Shown here: piece after piece, positions 37,656 through 49,000 of the stretch | How the letters are laid out: each line of letters begins with the position of its first letter | Position numbering within the stretch: position 1 is the stretch's first letter | Assembly (NCBI GenBank): GCA_964035545.1 | Contig: OZ037769.1 | Coordinates: forward strand, 13,568,633 to 13,632,632 | Length of the DNA stretch: 64,000 nucleotides | Direction of reading: 5' to 3' | Source: Bugula neritina | Lineage: Eukaryota; Bryozoa; Gymnolaemata; Cheilostomatida; Bugulidae | Translations under genes and position numbers: made by a program | Notes under the pieces: generated by a model | Databases searched by the model: none | What the model saw: the letters and a program-made list of their open reading frames with translations, nothing else | Told to the model about the DNA's origin: nothing

Positions 37656-38164
37656 ATCTTTATAAATTTAGTAAAGTAGATATAACGACTAATAAAGCGT
37701 ATATTTCGGGTACTATACCTATAAATGAATTTTATTATTACGAAAATATTAATAAATTTACAATAGATTTAATTAACGATTGTTTAGTTGATAAACCTAT
37801 TAAAATAATACAATTTTATGGTGAGAGTATGCCGTGGATAAAAACTAAAGAATTATATTGGACTAATAAAAAATTAGGTTTACATATTCGTAATAGTGAA
37901 AATCCATTTGATGAATCTAAAGAAAATTTATTTTATACTATTAGCGGTGCTGAACATAACGTTTCGTATAGTAAAATAAATATTAATAAAATCGTTAACG
38001 CTAATAATAATTTTTCATTTACAATAGCTCTTTCGAGTGATTATACTAGTCATAAACCCAATGACGTAGTTTTAACCGATATTCCTAATGACGAATATCC
38101 TATTGTAGCGTTACCTTTTATCTACGTATATTTTAAACTTTATTATAATAGTATTAATGAATAG
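37652..38164 (+). CDS. Terminal paralog 3, overlapping the right TIR (170 aa)
   Basis: N-terminus MNLYKFSK, then a body close to paralog 2 (DKPIKII, ELYWTNKKLGLHIRN, SGAEHNVSYSKININKI, VALPFIYVYFKLYY). The second half, from 37891, lies inside the terminal inverted repeat, so its C-terminus is duplicated at the other end of the element. Ends NSINE. Possibly a virion surface component; not shown. Confidence 0.75.
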   Translation: MNLYKFSKVDITTNKAYISGTIPINEFYYYENINKFTIDLINDCLVDKPIKIIQFYGESMPWIKTKELYWTNKKLGLHIRNSENPFDESKENLFYTISGAEHNVSYSKININKIVNANNNFSFTIALSSDYTSHKPNDVVLTDIPNDEYPIVALPFIYVYFKLYYNSINE

Positions 38165-38431
38165 CTAATTTTAGTATTGCTTAAAAAACGCTTTTTTTTA
38201 AAAAAATATTTTTTCTTATTTTTAAAAAATATTTTTTTTTCTAAAAAAATTTATAATATTACTTTACTTTAATAAAAATTTATAATATTACACTACTTTT
38301 AATAAAACTTATTAGAGAGTAGTAGCGAATCGACCAATCCCAAATACTTCTACCCTCCATGGCTCCTCGCAACAAGTTGCGAGTCCCCATGGAGGGTAGA
38401 AGTATTTGGGATTGGTCGATTCGCTACTACT
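37891..38431. repeat. Right terminal inverted repeat of the Polinton (541 bp)
   Basis: It starts inside the coding region of paralog 3 and ends at CTACTACT. The outer 114 bp (38318-38431) is a palindrome with a short CTCGCAAC/GTTGCGAG centre. A T-rich stretch (about 38190-38310) lies between the gene end and the palindrome. Confidence 0.95.
38318..38431. repeat. Terminal palindrome, right end
   Basis: Same structure as at 19133-19246, with the two arms matching better here because the outer arm keeps AAATACTTC. Confidence 0.9.
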
Positions 38432-38437
38432 TCTGAA
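38432..38437. other. Polinton target-site duplication, right copy
   Basis: TCTGAA immediately after the terminal CTACTACT, matching 19127-19132. Confidence 0.95.
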
Positions 38438-40367
38438 ATATTAAACAATCTCTATAATTGTAAAATGCTAACCTAATGATTCAGTATTTGATTAATTTTA
38501 TTCTAGATATTTTACTCTTCTTACTTATCTTTGCAGAGGCTAGATTTTCAAACATAATTTTGTTTGAAATAGGATAATAATAGAAGTCTGAAAAAATATA
38601 ATACAATGATAGAAATATATTAGCATAAGTCAATTTATTGTTATTACTTTTATATGAAGTGGCTTGCGATAATTTATTGAAAACTGGTAGCTATATACGT
38701 TAAACAAAACAGCAGTATAGAGACAGTTTGATTGTCAAGATTTTGTATAATATAAAAATTAGTAATTATAATTTTATATTTATTATAAAATTATTGTATA
38801 TTTTATATTGCAGTGTTATATTTTTGATATATCACAGTTATGTTTTCTATATAGGAATAATATTATTGTATACAGCTTCATATTATATTGTGGAAGAAAA
38901 TTTTATAGCATTGCGGTCTCATATGTTGAAGTATCATTGTCGTGTAATATGTTTATATTTGTATGGAATGTAGGCATTGCTGTACTACCTTAATTCACAC
39001 AATGCTAAAACTGAGTTTGCCAAAATGTTTGTTTACTGAAATAATGAGTTATGTATTACGTACTTTGTTGAATTTAAAATTTAGTATAAAAAAACTATAT
39101 ATGATAATTTTTAATTGTTTTGTATAGTTGCTATAAATGTATTTGAGTCACTCCTACTCAGCTCAGTTGGATATGGCACAGTCCAGTTTATTTAGTACAA
39201 ACTGAATTTGAGTTTGTCAGTTTATATATTGCCTGTTTTTACATGTTTGTGATTGACTATACAGACTCAAAATGATTTTAATTAATGTAAAACTATCTCA
39301 AAATTAATAAACTTTTCATATTTGGCTGGGAACAACAGTACAATATTGTATAAACTCATTAAAAAGTTCGTTTTTTTAGCTAATTTCCTATATAAGACAA
39401 TTCAAAATGAGTGGTTTTGACATCTTTCAGGATTTATAAGTTTTACAATTCTAAATCAAGTTATATTTTATTTACATATAACGAAAGAAAAATATTTTAT
39501 CTTCACAATGATGTTTTATTTGCAGGGGTCACGTACAGATTTAGTTCAGAAATGATGTTTTAAGTAACACAAGCGTCAAATTTCTTACCTAATCGAACTG
39601 CATCGTACTTACTCACGCCATTACTGATTACATGCTTGCGGAGTTGTCCGTCTATAACTAAATTTATTTTCGAAATGCTTTCCTATTTTCAAAGAAATAT
39701 CTCAAATAAAATGGCCGATGTTGATTTGTTTTTTAATTTTATTAATATTTCAAAGAAATATTTTGAAAAATACTTGTCTTATTATAAAAAAATAAAACTT
39801 ATTCAATTTTATCAATTGAATTTGCTCTTTAATTTTTTTTCGGAATTAGTCTTGTCAATAGCCCGCGAAATATTAATTCTAACTTGATGAAATATCGTTT
39901 CGTTCTGCTGCTTAAACTTCTTAATAAGAAAGTTTTGGTATATAAGTTTACTTCTTTTCAACCAATATTGTGTTTGCTGTTGGATAACTTTTGATCATTG
40001 TTGGTAAGTAGCAAATTATTACACTATTGGGCTTATTACAAAATTTAGAGTCATTGTGAATATGAAATTAATGGGAAGATATAGCTGCAAGCACGAGCAC
40101 TGGTAGTAGTTGTAGTAGTATTTATACTCATTATAACTAGAAGTATAACTATTATTATGGGAGTTTTGATATGTTATAATAATTGATATAACTGATAATC
40201 AATAATAACTAATGATTTTATCAGTACGAGTTAGAGTATTGCTGGTACTTGTTGTAATTTCGAGTTTATTCACTTTCATTTTGTCAACAATATGAATATT
40301 ATTCTAAATATTATAATTACATACAAATTCAATAAAATTATATATCATCATAGAATAAATGTTTTAT

Positions 40368-40690
40368 AGGTAATTCTTTTGAATTTAGTATATTTTGCAG
40401 TTTTTATTTAATATATAGTATATTTTGCAAGTTTTATTTAATTGAGTCGTACTTTAAATAGCAATATGAATTTGATTAGAAATAATCAATGTAAATTGTT
40501 AGCCACCTTCTTTTAGTTTTTAATCCTACAACAATAATAATATTAATATAAAAGTTTCAAGTAATTCGCTTGAATTTAGTATATTTTTTTCAGTTTTTGT
40601 TTAATTGAGCTGTACTTCAAATATCAATACGAATGTGATTAGAATTAGTCAATGATAATTGTTAGCCACATTATTTTAGTTTTTAACCCC
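40368..40690. repeat. Diverged tandem duplication of about 190 bp
   Basis: GAATTTAGTATATTTTGCAG, a TTTAATTGAG-CGTACTT block and TTGTTAGCCAC followed by TTTTAGTTTTTAA occur in the same order in both halves. Confidence 0.6.
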
Positions 40691-41355
40691 GAAAACGTGC
40701 AATGACACTTACTTTCAGCTTTGTATTTGTATTGGTATAATTATTTAATATACTTGAAGACTGTCAATATTAAGCGCAAACTAATAACTATAAATTATAT
40801 TAACTATCTTATTGAATAATTATGATTTTAGATTTGACTTTGTTATTAATGATTATTTTACTATATCACTCACTTGATATTTTTCTAATGAAGCTTGAAA
40901 CAACACGGTTTTGTATTTTCATGTGTTCGAAATTTGATCTGTCATGAGTATTGTGCTGAAACTAATACTTTATTTTATTTTTTTTCTAACTCAGTTTGGT
41001 TATACTTCAAATGTGATTGTGAAAAAATAAAGGCTTGCTCATAGTTATTTGTCAAAATAAAATTGTAATATGATGTATTAGGATGCAAATATAAAAAAAT
41101 ATCTTTTCAATTAGAATTTGAATGTAATCTCAATTACTGACAACTATCAGCAACCAACTATAAAACTTAGAATATTTTATTATAGTATTATAAAATCTTG
41201 GTAGATTTTAATTGAAATTTAAATTTAAAATATCCATGAGTAATATGTTAAACTACTAACTAAGGTAGTGCGCCATCACTTTGCTAGAATTTCTTTGTAG
41301 TATAACATAGTTCATCAGTGACTGTATACTTTATACTATAATTTCAGCCTTTAAA

Positions 41356-41594
41356 ATGGGTCCTAAAACTAGATCTGCTGCTATTTCAAAAGCGCAATAC
41401 CTGAGAGAATATCGAGGTAAGTACTGTTTTTAGGCTTGTTTATATTGCTTTTGTGCATAAAAATAAATTACTTTTTGTATGATTGTAGATTATTTTGGCT
41501 AATCCTGAGATTTTCAGTGCAGACAGTGAATGCAGTGACAGTGAGTTGGATGATGTGTTGGCAGAGTTTGATGATCCATGGGATGTTCTGTAGT
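41356..41594 (+). pseudogene. Possible deleted transposon ORF remnant
   Basis: ATGGGTCCTAAAACTAGATC opens MGPKTRSAAISKAQYLREYR, then a GTAAGT. After about 70 bp an acidic tail (SDSELDDVLAEFDDPWDVL) ends in TAG. The usual splice phases do not join them in frame. Basic start and acidic end resemble the two ends of an invertebrate transposon protein with its middle lost. Low certainty. Confidence 0.25.
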
Positions 41595-41899
41595 GCAAGA
41601 AACACTGATTTAGTTTGTTCATTTATTGTTTATTTTATGTTGAAATAAAGTTTATTTTTAGTGGTTACAATAGGGCTCCTGGTGAGCCTTCCACTTGAAA
41701 AAAAGGTAACGCGCCTTTGTGCCTACCCCTAGGGTGGTGCGGAAATGGTACTTTTGCGAAAATTCCAGTTGTGCTTATACCAACAACAAAATATGACAAG
41801 ATGCTCGCATGGTTTTAATCAAAGCATGAAATTAAACATTTTAAAATCACAGTCTTATATGAGGTCATTCAAGTTTCATGAAACTCTTCTTTATCTTGC

Positions 41900-42310
41900 G
41901 ACAGCGACGTTGCGTCATGCATATGAAAGACCCCCATGGTAAATAACCCTACATATTAGGGTACAGCAAATCCAAACACCTTAACAGGATGTAATTCTGT
42001 GCATTTCCATACTTAAATACAAGAATATATGACATAAAAAAACCTAAATATTTAATTAATTACGTTACGTCATGTATATGACTGACCCCCATTCAATTGA
42101 AATTTAGTAGTATATTTGAATTCAGCATAAAAAATAACCCCTATCAAGCTGAAAAGTAAACTTCCCGACAAAAGGTATAAAATATAAGGCATCAACAACA
42201 ATATTGTGTCTTTTCATTACGTTGCGTCATAGTCATGCTTGACCCCCTCTAATCAAAATTTAACTTGCATATTCAGATTCAGCACGTAAAAATACCCCAT
42301 GTAGGCTGTT
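41900..42310. repeat. Degenerate tandem repeat, period about 157 bp
   Basis: ACGTTGCGTCAT followed by ATG-like words and GACCCCC(A/T) occurs near 41908, 42063 and 42221. Units 2 and 3 align further through CAGATTCAGCA-like and AAAATAACCCC-like blocks. It may be the tail of a larger mobile element. Confidence 0.6.
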
Positions 42311-43005
42311 TAAAAAAATATAGACTCAAATATAATTTTCACTATTTTTTTGTGTGTTTGTACTAAATAAAGTGGACTGAGCCATATATAGTAGCACTTT
42401 GTATTTGTAGGTATTCCTTATAGCAATTGGCCAGACATATAGCATTATATATAATTATAACACCGCAGTTCCTTAATGTAAATGTAAAAAATAGCTAAAA
42501 AGTGCTAAAATCGCTAAATAAATGATAATTTAGCAATTGTATATGATTAATAATCATTTTATTCATACTAGAAAAGATAGAATGCTCACACTAGTAAACT
42601 AGTTGCAAAGTAAAAGAACATATCAATAAGAAAATAAATTTTGTTTTTAACAAACACTATACTATAAAGTATAAACACAACTAAATTTGAAGAGTTTCAA
42701 TGTATACGAGTTTGAAAAAGGCAGATCTAATATAGAGTTGCAAAGATTGTACACACTAGTCATACTGATTCCTGCAATTATTTTACAGTATCAAGTTATA
42801 AAAAACTACATTTGTTTAATATTCTTGTGAGCTGCATACACTTAAAAAACATTGGAACATTAAACTAGAAAATATGCAATAGTATAATATAGTAAAAAAT
42901 TGATGAACATTTTTTAGGCAATTCTTTATCAAAAGCAAAAAAAAATTGTTGAATAACAAATTATAGAAGGTTCTCAAAAGAGTTAAATCTTTTAAAATTT
43001 ATCAT

Positions 43006-46000
43006 TTACAACATGCAATTGTTGGGATAATCACCATAACGTTTCTTATAACAAAAGTTTTTGCAGGATGGGTTCTGCTGTTCATGCATCTTTGTTAGTT
43101 TAGTCCTACAATGTAATTTAAAAACAAAATAATTTTACAAAGAAAGCTGATCATTTGATGTCAGCGAACATTTTGAATCTGAGCCTAGCTGCAGGTGGAA
43201 GAATTCATTCATAATAAATGCTGCATTAATAAAGCATGCCACTAATTTTTTACCACTAGCAAACAGTTGGCTATCTTTCCTATAACCAGGTAATGTTTGT
43301 GGTTAGCATCAAAATTGTTAAGGGGATTTTGAGAACTTTTTAAAGCCTGAAGTATGAAAATGACATGTTAGGGCAGAAATTCAGGGTTATTCTATTCGTT
43401 ATAGTTTGGATGTGGCAATTAGTTTTAAATAACATTCAATTGATCACAATTTTCAACTCTGTGTGGTTTTCCTTAATTGTCTTCTTCCTAGTCTCCTAAC
43501 CTAATAAAGGTGATTGGATGGACTGAATGCAGCAGAACCTACTGAAATTATAATCAGTTATAAAGTTTTACTAATTGGTGGTAAAAATTATTTTATGTTT
43601 AGTATTATAAACCAACAATTAGTGAATTATAACATGTGCCTTACGTTATATTGTTATATTTTATATTGTGTAACTCCAACATACTTGGACACTATAATAT
43701 TAATATATATACTTACATTAAAACTTCAATGAAATGCTTTGACTCAAGAGATGAGTTTTTTGGATTAGACCACTCTTTTCTTAAATCTACAGAGCAAACT
43801 CGAGTTGCACAGTCGCTTATAGCAGCATACAACAGGTCTGGTACGTTATACATAGCTCCCAGTGTGACATACTCTAATCTTGGTCTATAGAATTTCATCA
43901 GGACAGAAACACAATGCTCTTTCAAACGCTTCAACATGTATTCATCTGCAAGCTTTAGAACTTCCACTGCATCTTCATCTACTCAGTTTTAGAACAAATT
44001 GAAATAGGATAATAAGTGTGGGTGTGTGTGCATATACACAGATACCTCTGTGGTATACAAAATTTCAGGAGCAAAGATTTTAAAGATATTGCTGAGCACA
44101 TTGATGACTGTAACCAATGAAGTCAAAATGCCAACTCAAATTAATCTTGCAACGAAGGCAAGATTTTAACCTAATTTTTTTTCTCCAGACCAAAAAAGCT
44201 TTGATATTCTAGTTCATAATAGTAAAAAAGTAAAGCTAGGAAAAACTTCAATCAATGAAAAGGTTTTAGAGAAAATAGAGGCTCGTTGAACCGCACATGA
44301 TCTAAATTCTTTTCTTTGAATTTTTGCACCTTCTTACTTCTTTTACAATATAAGAGCTTAAATGAATTACGACATTTTGTAAAGTCTATGAAATCGAAGC
44401 AGAAGTCTTTAGGTAAAAAATAGTATTTTGTGAATAAAAAGAGAACGAACTAAACATTTATTTTTTCATAAAAATGTGCACAGTTTGATTTCAAGTTTAA
44501 ATAGCGTGTCAAGTAAATTTAGGCATGTATTTTGAACATGATTTCAAAGCTGGGTAATAACTTAAAGTTGCAGAAATATTTCATTCACAGCAGATTATAG
44601 CAATAATTTATAGCATGACAGTGTGGGGCTAGTTGAACCACATTGAAAATAAGGCAAATTGAAATAGTTACAATAATCTGCCCCTATAATATTTATTTTC
44701 AACATATATTTGTTATAATTGGGTACACCATCTGTTTTTAATTGAAATTTTTCTCAGTCATTATATAAATACAAACATAGAACAAATAAAATGTAGGTCA
44801 ACAATGGGCAATAAACTTCTTCAAAAACTAAATTTTGGTTCAAATAGCCTCACCATATTTTACTTTCATAATTAGAAATTGAAAAATTCGGCGAATATTA
44901 ATAACAACATTTGGGCTATTTTACCTATGGCTCCAGGTTAGCCCTATATCTCGTGCCCTGAGTGTGTCAAAAAGACGCAGGCTAAGGAAATTAGTAGTAA
45001 ACCCAGTGTCTACCAGGAATTTTGCAGCTTTGCCGGCAAGCTTGCCTGGCAGGAAATAACTGCTTCCATATAGCTGGATGCTCCCTGAGCAACTCGTCTT
45101 TAGAGGCGACACCTCATGAGCATGCAGTTTGGGATGCACCTGCTCTTTCTGATTGCGAGAGGGTTCTGAGCTCTCATGGGCAGCCAAAGAAAGTTTTGGT
45201 CTTGCTCCCACTCCTCGAACACTCCTTCTTCCTGCAATCTCTTAAAGCAATTTCGGAGTGGCCAAGCCGAAGGTTTCAGCAAACCTTGCGGTCTGCTAAC
45301 TCTCCTTAGGACTTGCCACTCCAACAAAAGCAGCCTCCTCATTCTGTTGAGCTTGAGCCTTGGCTTTTGTGTTCCGGAGGTTTAAGCCAAAGCCCACGGT
45401 TGGCGGATTTTACTGTGGGCAACCAATGTTTAGTTGTTTCCTCCCTAAGTGGAGACAGCTCCTAAGGAGAGTTCCTCCACTACCACACCCCCAACAAGGA
45501 GGGAGGCATCTGCCGGCAGCCGAACAAGCAACTTGACTGCCGGTTGTTTCCTGCAGACGCCTAATTTTGGTCAGCAGCTCCCTGACAAAACTTGTAGTCA
45601 AGTTTGTTTTATTAACTGTTGATGCCGCCGTGGCCATGTGAACTGCTGCTGCAGCAGCCTTTCATGGTGGCGGTCTGTCATCGGCCTCGGCTTGCTGCGC
45701 ATTCACCCCAGGCCGACATGCACCATCGATGTGAAAATAGCTATTTCTAAGTCAAAGAGTCCTCTTCATCACTTCAACTTTGGCTACCAGCAAATGCTTT
45801 TCAAGTCGATATTGTTGACCGACTGGAGAAACGCCTCTAATGCCAAACCAGTTGCGTGTTCTCTCAAGGACATCTTAAGAGCTTAAGTCCTTGTAGCTGC
45901 ACACGCGTATCTCAATGCCTCGAAGGTACTGCCGACATTCAGGTTTGGCCGTTCTTGTCAAACATAATTTAGCTGTATCAGAGTGACACTGGCCAGTCAT

Positions 46001-49000
46001 CTACAGATGACTACCACATCATTGAACTCAGCGATAAATTGCTCCACATCTTCTTCTCCGAAGAGGATGGGAGCCTACAAGTTTATGTTTCTGAAAGACG
46101 GGAGTAAAACTCTACAGGAAAGTAAATAAATTTACCTGATATATGAACCGTCGTCTCAGGGTAGAGATAATCCAACATTGAGATTACGTATTTTATCTTC
46201 TATCCAGGCAGTTCAAATTTTGATTATCTTTAAATGTTGGCAACTTAATACTACATTATATATAGGAGTTGAAGTATACTTGACTTAATTTTGAAAAGTA
46301 AATAAATTTACCTGAAATATGAACCATTGTCTCAGGGTAGAGATAATCCAACATCTTGATTACGTATACCAGCTTCTTTCCAGGCAGTTCAAATTCTCCA
46401 GAACTATCTGGTTCATGTTTCTTACTGAACATGGCTTTGAATACAGGAGATGCTACTGACAGCAGCTATATATGTTAGAAAACAAATGCAATAGATTATC
46501 TAACAAGTTCATCACATCTTTGATTTATAAATGTATTTTTTGTGATAACAGCTTCTGGCATTTTTCTAAAACAAATTTCATATTTTTACTGATGTGATAA
46601 ACAAAAGTAAAAATATATTCCAACAGTCTAAAAATGAACATAATTTTTACTAAAAAAATAATTACAATTATAAAATTTAAAGCTGGAAGTATTTAAAAGC
46701 AATATATCAAATGATTCGGCTAACAACTCAACACGTTGTTGCTACTAACTGAAATAATTTGTATCTATTAAAACTTGTGTTTTGGCATGTATAAAAACAT
46801 GCTTCATTAATTGAGCAGTGTGTATTTGAAAGAGAATAAGATAACAAAGCTCTATGAGATAATTTTACAATAATGTGAGGCTTAGTTGTGATGCTTTGTG
46901 ATTTTTTGTCACCTGTATATGCACAGTTGGATAGCCTAGGCTAGGTCAAAGGAACTCTACCACCAGCTGGTGGAGTTCCTCTGGCTATGTTATTTTAAAG
47001 CTGTTATAAAATATTATACAGAATGATAGTCTAAAAGTAACCTCCAATTACCTTTCACTCATTACACTCTGAGGGCTGGTCGCAAATTTTTTTAGAAATG
47101 GAAAGTTTCAAGGGTCCTAATTAATCTGTAAAAACTCTAGACTGTTCTGTGCACTCAGTTAGCCACAAAATTGCTTAAAACTTTCAAAATGAATCAGGAG
47201 TTGTCTTCTCTTAAGCAGAGGTGTGTTCTTGGCTCACACTATTTTTATTATACCTGACCTTTATGCTTGAAGTTGCAGTTAAGGATATAAATGAAGGGAT
47301 TTATATTAAAACTCAACATGGAGCTGATCTCTTTGATGTAGCTCAGTTCAAGTCTAAGACCCGTAATACCAAACACCTATAGTCAAAGAGATGTTGTTTG
47401 CGGATGACAGTGCTTTGGTGGCACATTGCGCTGCCGATATTCAAGTGCTAATGAACTTAACTTTGCAAAAGCAGCAGCTCAGTTTAGCTTAAAATTAACA
47501 TCAATCAGACCGAATGCATGTACCAGCTAATCAAACTCATTCACCCTCCACCTGAACCTGAGGTTATCATGATATAGATGAAGCGCCAGTTGTACTTGCC
47601 TTAGACTTTACTCTAGGAAGCACTGTTTCCTGTGTTACAAAAATAGATAAAGAGCTATGAAGCAGACTAGGCAAAGCAAGTGCAGCTTATGAAAAGTTGC
47701 AGCAGGGACTCTGGAAAAACAGACATGTATGGATCAGGGTAAAGTGTAAAGTCTACAAAGCGGTGGTGCTCTCAAGCCTGCTGTATGGAGCAGAAACATG
47801 GACTATATACAGGACACAAGTGAAAAAGCTAAGTGCATTCATGATGAGGCAATTGAAATACATAATGGTAGTAAAATGGTATGAAAAAATTACAAATGAA
47901 AAAATATTAAAACGTGCCAATTTGTCAAGTATGGCTGACATCCTTATTGAAAAAAACCTGAGATGGCTAGGCAATGTGCACAAAATAGAACATAGCTGGT
48001 TCCCAAGACAATTGCTCTACTCTCAGCTGAAAAATGGCAAAAGATAGAGAGCGACCTAGACTCAGGCTTAAAGATGTTGCCAAGAGGAATAAGAAATGAA
48101 GATCTATCAACTTGAGTTCCGGCAACAGGCGGCTGACAACAGAGTTGCGTTGCTTCAACCAATTTTAAGCCGAATCCATAAAACAGTCTTTATAGTCGTA
48201 TCAAGTGACCACCTATAGTAAACTGCAATAAGCCATTTTTGAGCACTTTGTGGGAGGTTACTTCTAGACTAAGAGGCATTAAAACCAAATGTTTTGTCAA
48301 TAGTTGTTACACTGTCTATATAAGCAATAAAAGGTCTTTCACTTTAAGTAAATTATAAAGCACCAATACAGCAAATTTTACAAGTATAAATTAGAGCTAT
48401 ATATATGCCACTAAAAAGGCAAAATATAATTACACTATAAATTTTACGTTTATATTTTTTTGTTAAATTTATTTATCAGAAAATTTAATGAACAGTTGGT
48501 TTTTACTTAATGTACTATTTATAGTTTTGTTTATTTTTGTAGCCGTCAATATCAGAATAAATCTACATTTGACATCAGCTAACAATCTAAATCTCAATGA
48601 TGGTAACGTTACAATGGTAACATTATTTGTAGTACATTTTTCTTTTTTATGATACTAATTAATATGCTTAATTAGAAACTTTTATTAGTTTGTTTTTATT
48701 GCTTTAAAAATTAATTGATAATATATAATTACAAAATTGTATTTACTGTGCATAATATAATTAAAATTTTAGTGGGAATTATTCATATAAGATCAGCAAA
48801 TTTAGAATGACTATAGGAGACTTCATCCGATATCAATCTCTAATTTTGGTTGACAAACTTACTTCCTTAATCACGTGTAACTTTTCTCCTTCTACAACAA
48901 GCACTGCACTTGTCACACCTTCAACATGCTCTTGGTAGTTGTCAGTTCTGGTAGAATTTTGCGTTGCAGGCTCAAGCTGAGATTGTGAAAACATATCCAA
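43006..49000 (-). CDS. BTB-BACK domain gene, four exons
   Basis: Exons in transcript order: 48863-49000, 46312-46465, 43717-43978, 43006-43105; all junctions are GT-AG and in phase. The BTB domain is formed by VTSAVLVVEGEKLHVIKE joined to LLSVASPVFKAMFSKKHEP and MLDYLYPETMVHISG. The BACK domain follows (DAVEVLKLADEYMLKRLKEH, then MYNVPDLLYAAISDC). The last exon gives a Cys- and Lys-rich tail (NPSCKNFCYKKRYGDY) and TAA. Such proteins are usually adaptors for cullin-3 ubiquitin ligases. An ATG inside the first exon (MFSQSQLEP) may be the start; a further 5' exon cannot be excluded. Its 3' side faces the Polinton and its introns hold retroelement relics. Confidence 0.72.
44900..45900 (-). pseudogene. 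Gag-protease retroelement relic
   Basis: More GC-rich than its surroundings. The minus strand gives broken frames: a Gag-like start (MATAASTVNKTNLTTSF), a degenerate knuckle (CWGCGSGGTLLRSC) and a protease-like KFLVDTGFTTNFLSLRLFDT. Frames are shifted relative to each other and no LTR, RT or integrase is visible. It lies in an intron of the BTB gene. Confidence 0.6.
46136..46220 (-). pseudogene. Duplicated, decayed 3' half of a BTB exon
   Basis: GTAAATAAATTTACCTGATA and the following 80 bp repeat the end of the exon at 46312-46465, including its splice donor. In frame it reads ELPG followed by TAG, then a near copy of YVI..MLDYLYPET. No acceptor precedes it. The duplication distance is about 176 bp. 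Confidence 0.7.
47230..48170 (+). pseudogene. Non-LTR retrotransposon (LINE) 3' relic
   Basis: The open part 47697-48047 resembles the region downstream of the RT core: VYKAVVLSSLLYGAETWTIY, MRQLKYIMVVKWYEKITNE, LRWLGNVHKIEHSWFPRQLL. Upstream broken frames still show KTQHGADLFDVAQFKSKTR and an ADD-like word. Multiple stops and shifts; long dead. It lies in an intron of the BTB gene. Confidence 0.7.

Larger units (their letters stand above)
19133..38431. mobile_element. Complete Polinton/Maverick (virus-like self-synthesising transposon)
   Basis: About 19.3 kb between 6-bp target duplications, or about 14.8 kb without the nested LTR element. It has 541-bp terminal inverted repeats. The gene set is diagnostic: protein-primed polymerase B, retroviral-type integrase, FtsK/HerA-type packaging ATPase, adenain-like protease, double-jelly-roll major capsid and a penton-like protein. 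Left-arm genes (fibre-like, paralog 1, ATPase) run leftward; nearly all others run rightward. The interior is rich in CpG compared with the surrounding host introns, and the TIRs differ at only about two positions by eye, both consistent with a recent insertion. The polymerase, integrase and protease are each broken, so this copy is probably not autonomous now. This is an animal-genome relic of a virus-like element, described only. Confidence 0.97.
38438..43005. other. Intergenic DNA right of the Polinton
   Basis: AT-rich. A degenerate direct repeat of about 190 bp starts near 40368 and 40558 (GAATTTAGTATATTTT, then TTAATTGAG, then GTTAGCCAC). A short transposon-like remnant lies at 41356-41594 and a roughly 157-bp tandem repeat at 41900-42310. 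No further gene is supported. Confidence 0.5.

Noticed and set aside
46958-46990. Perfect hairpin AGGAACTC...GAGTTCCT
   Set aside because: The arms differ by a two-base gap, it is short, and no repeat or gene is attached to it.
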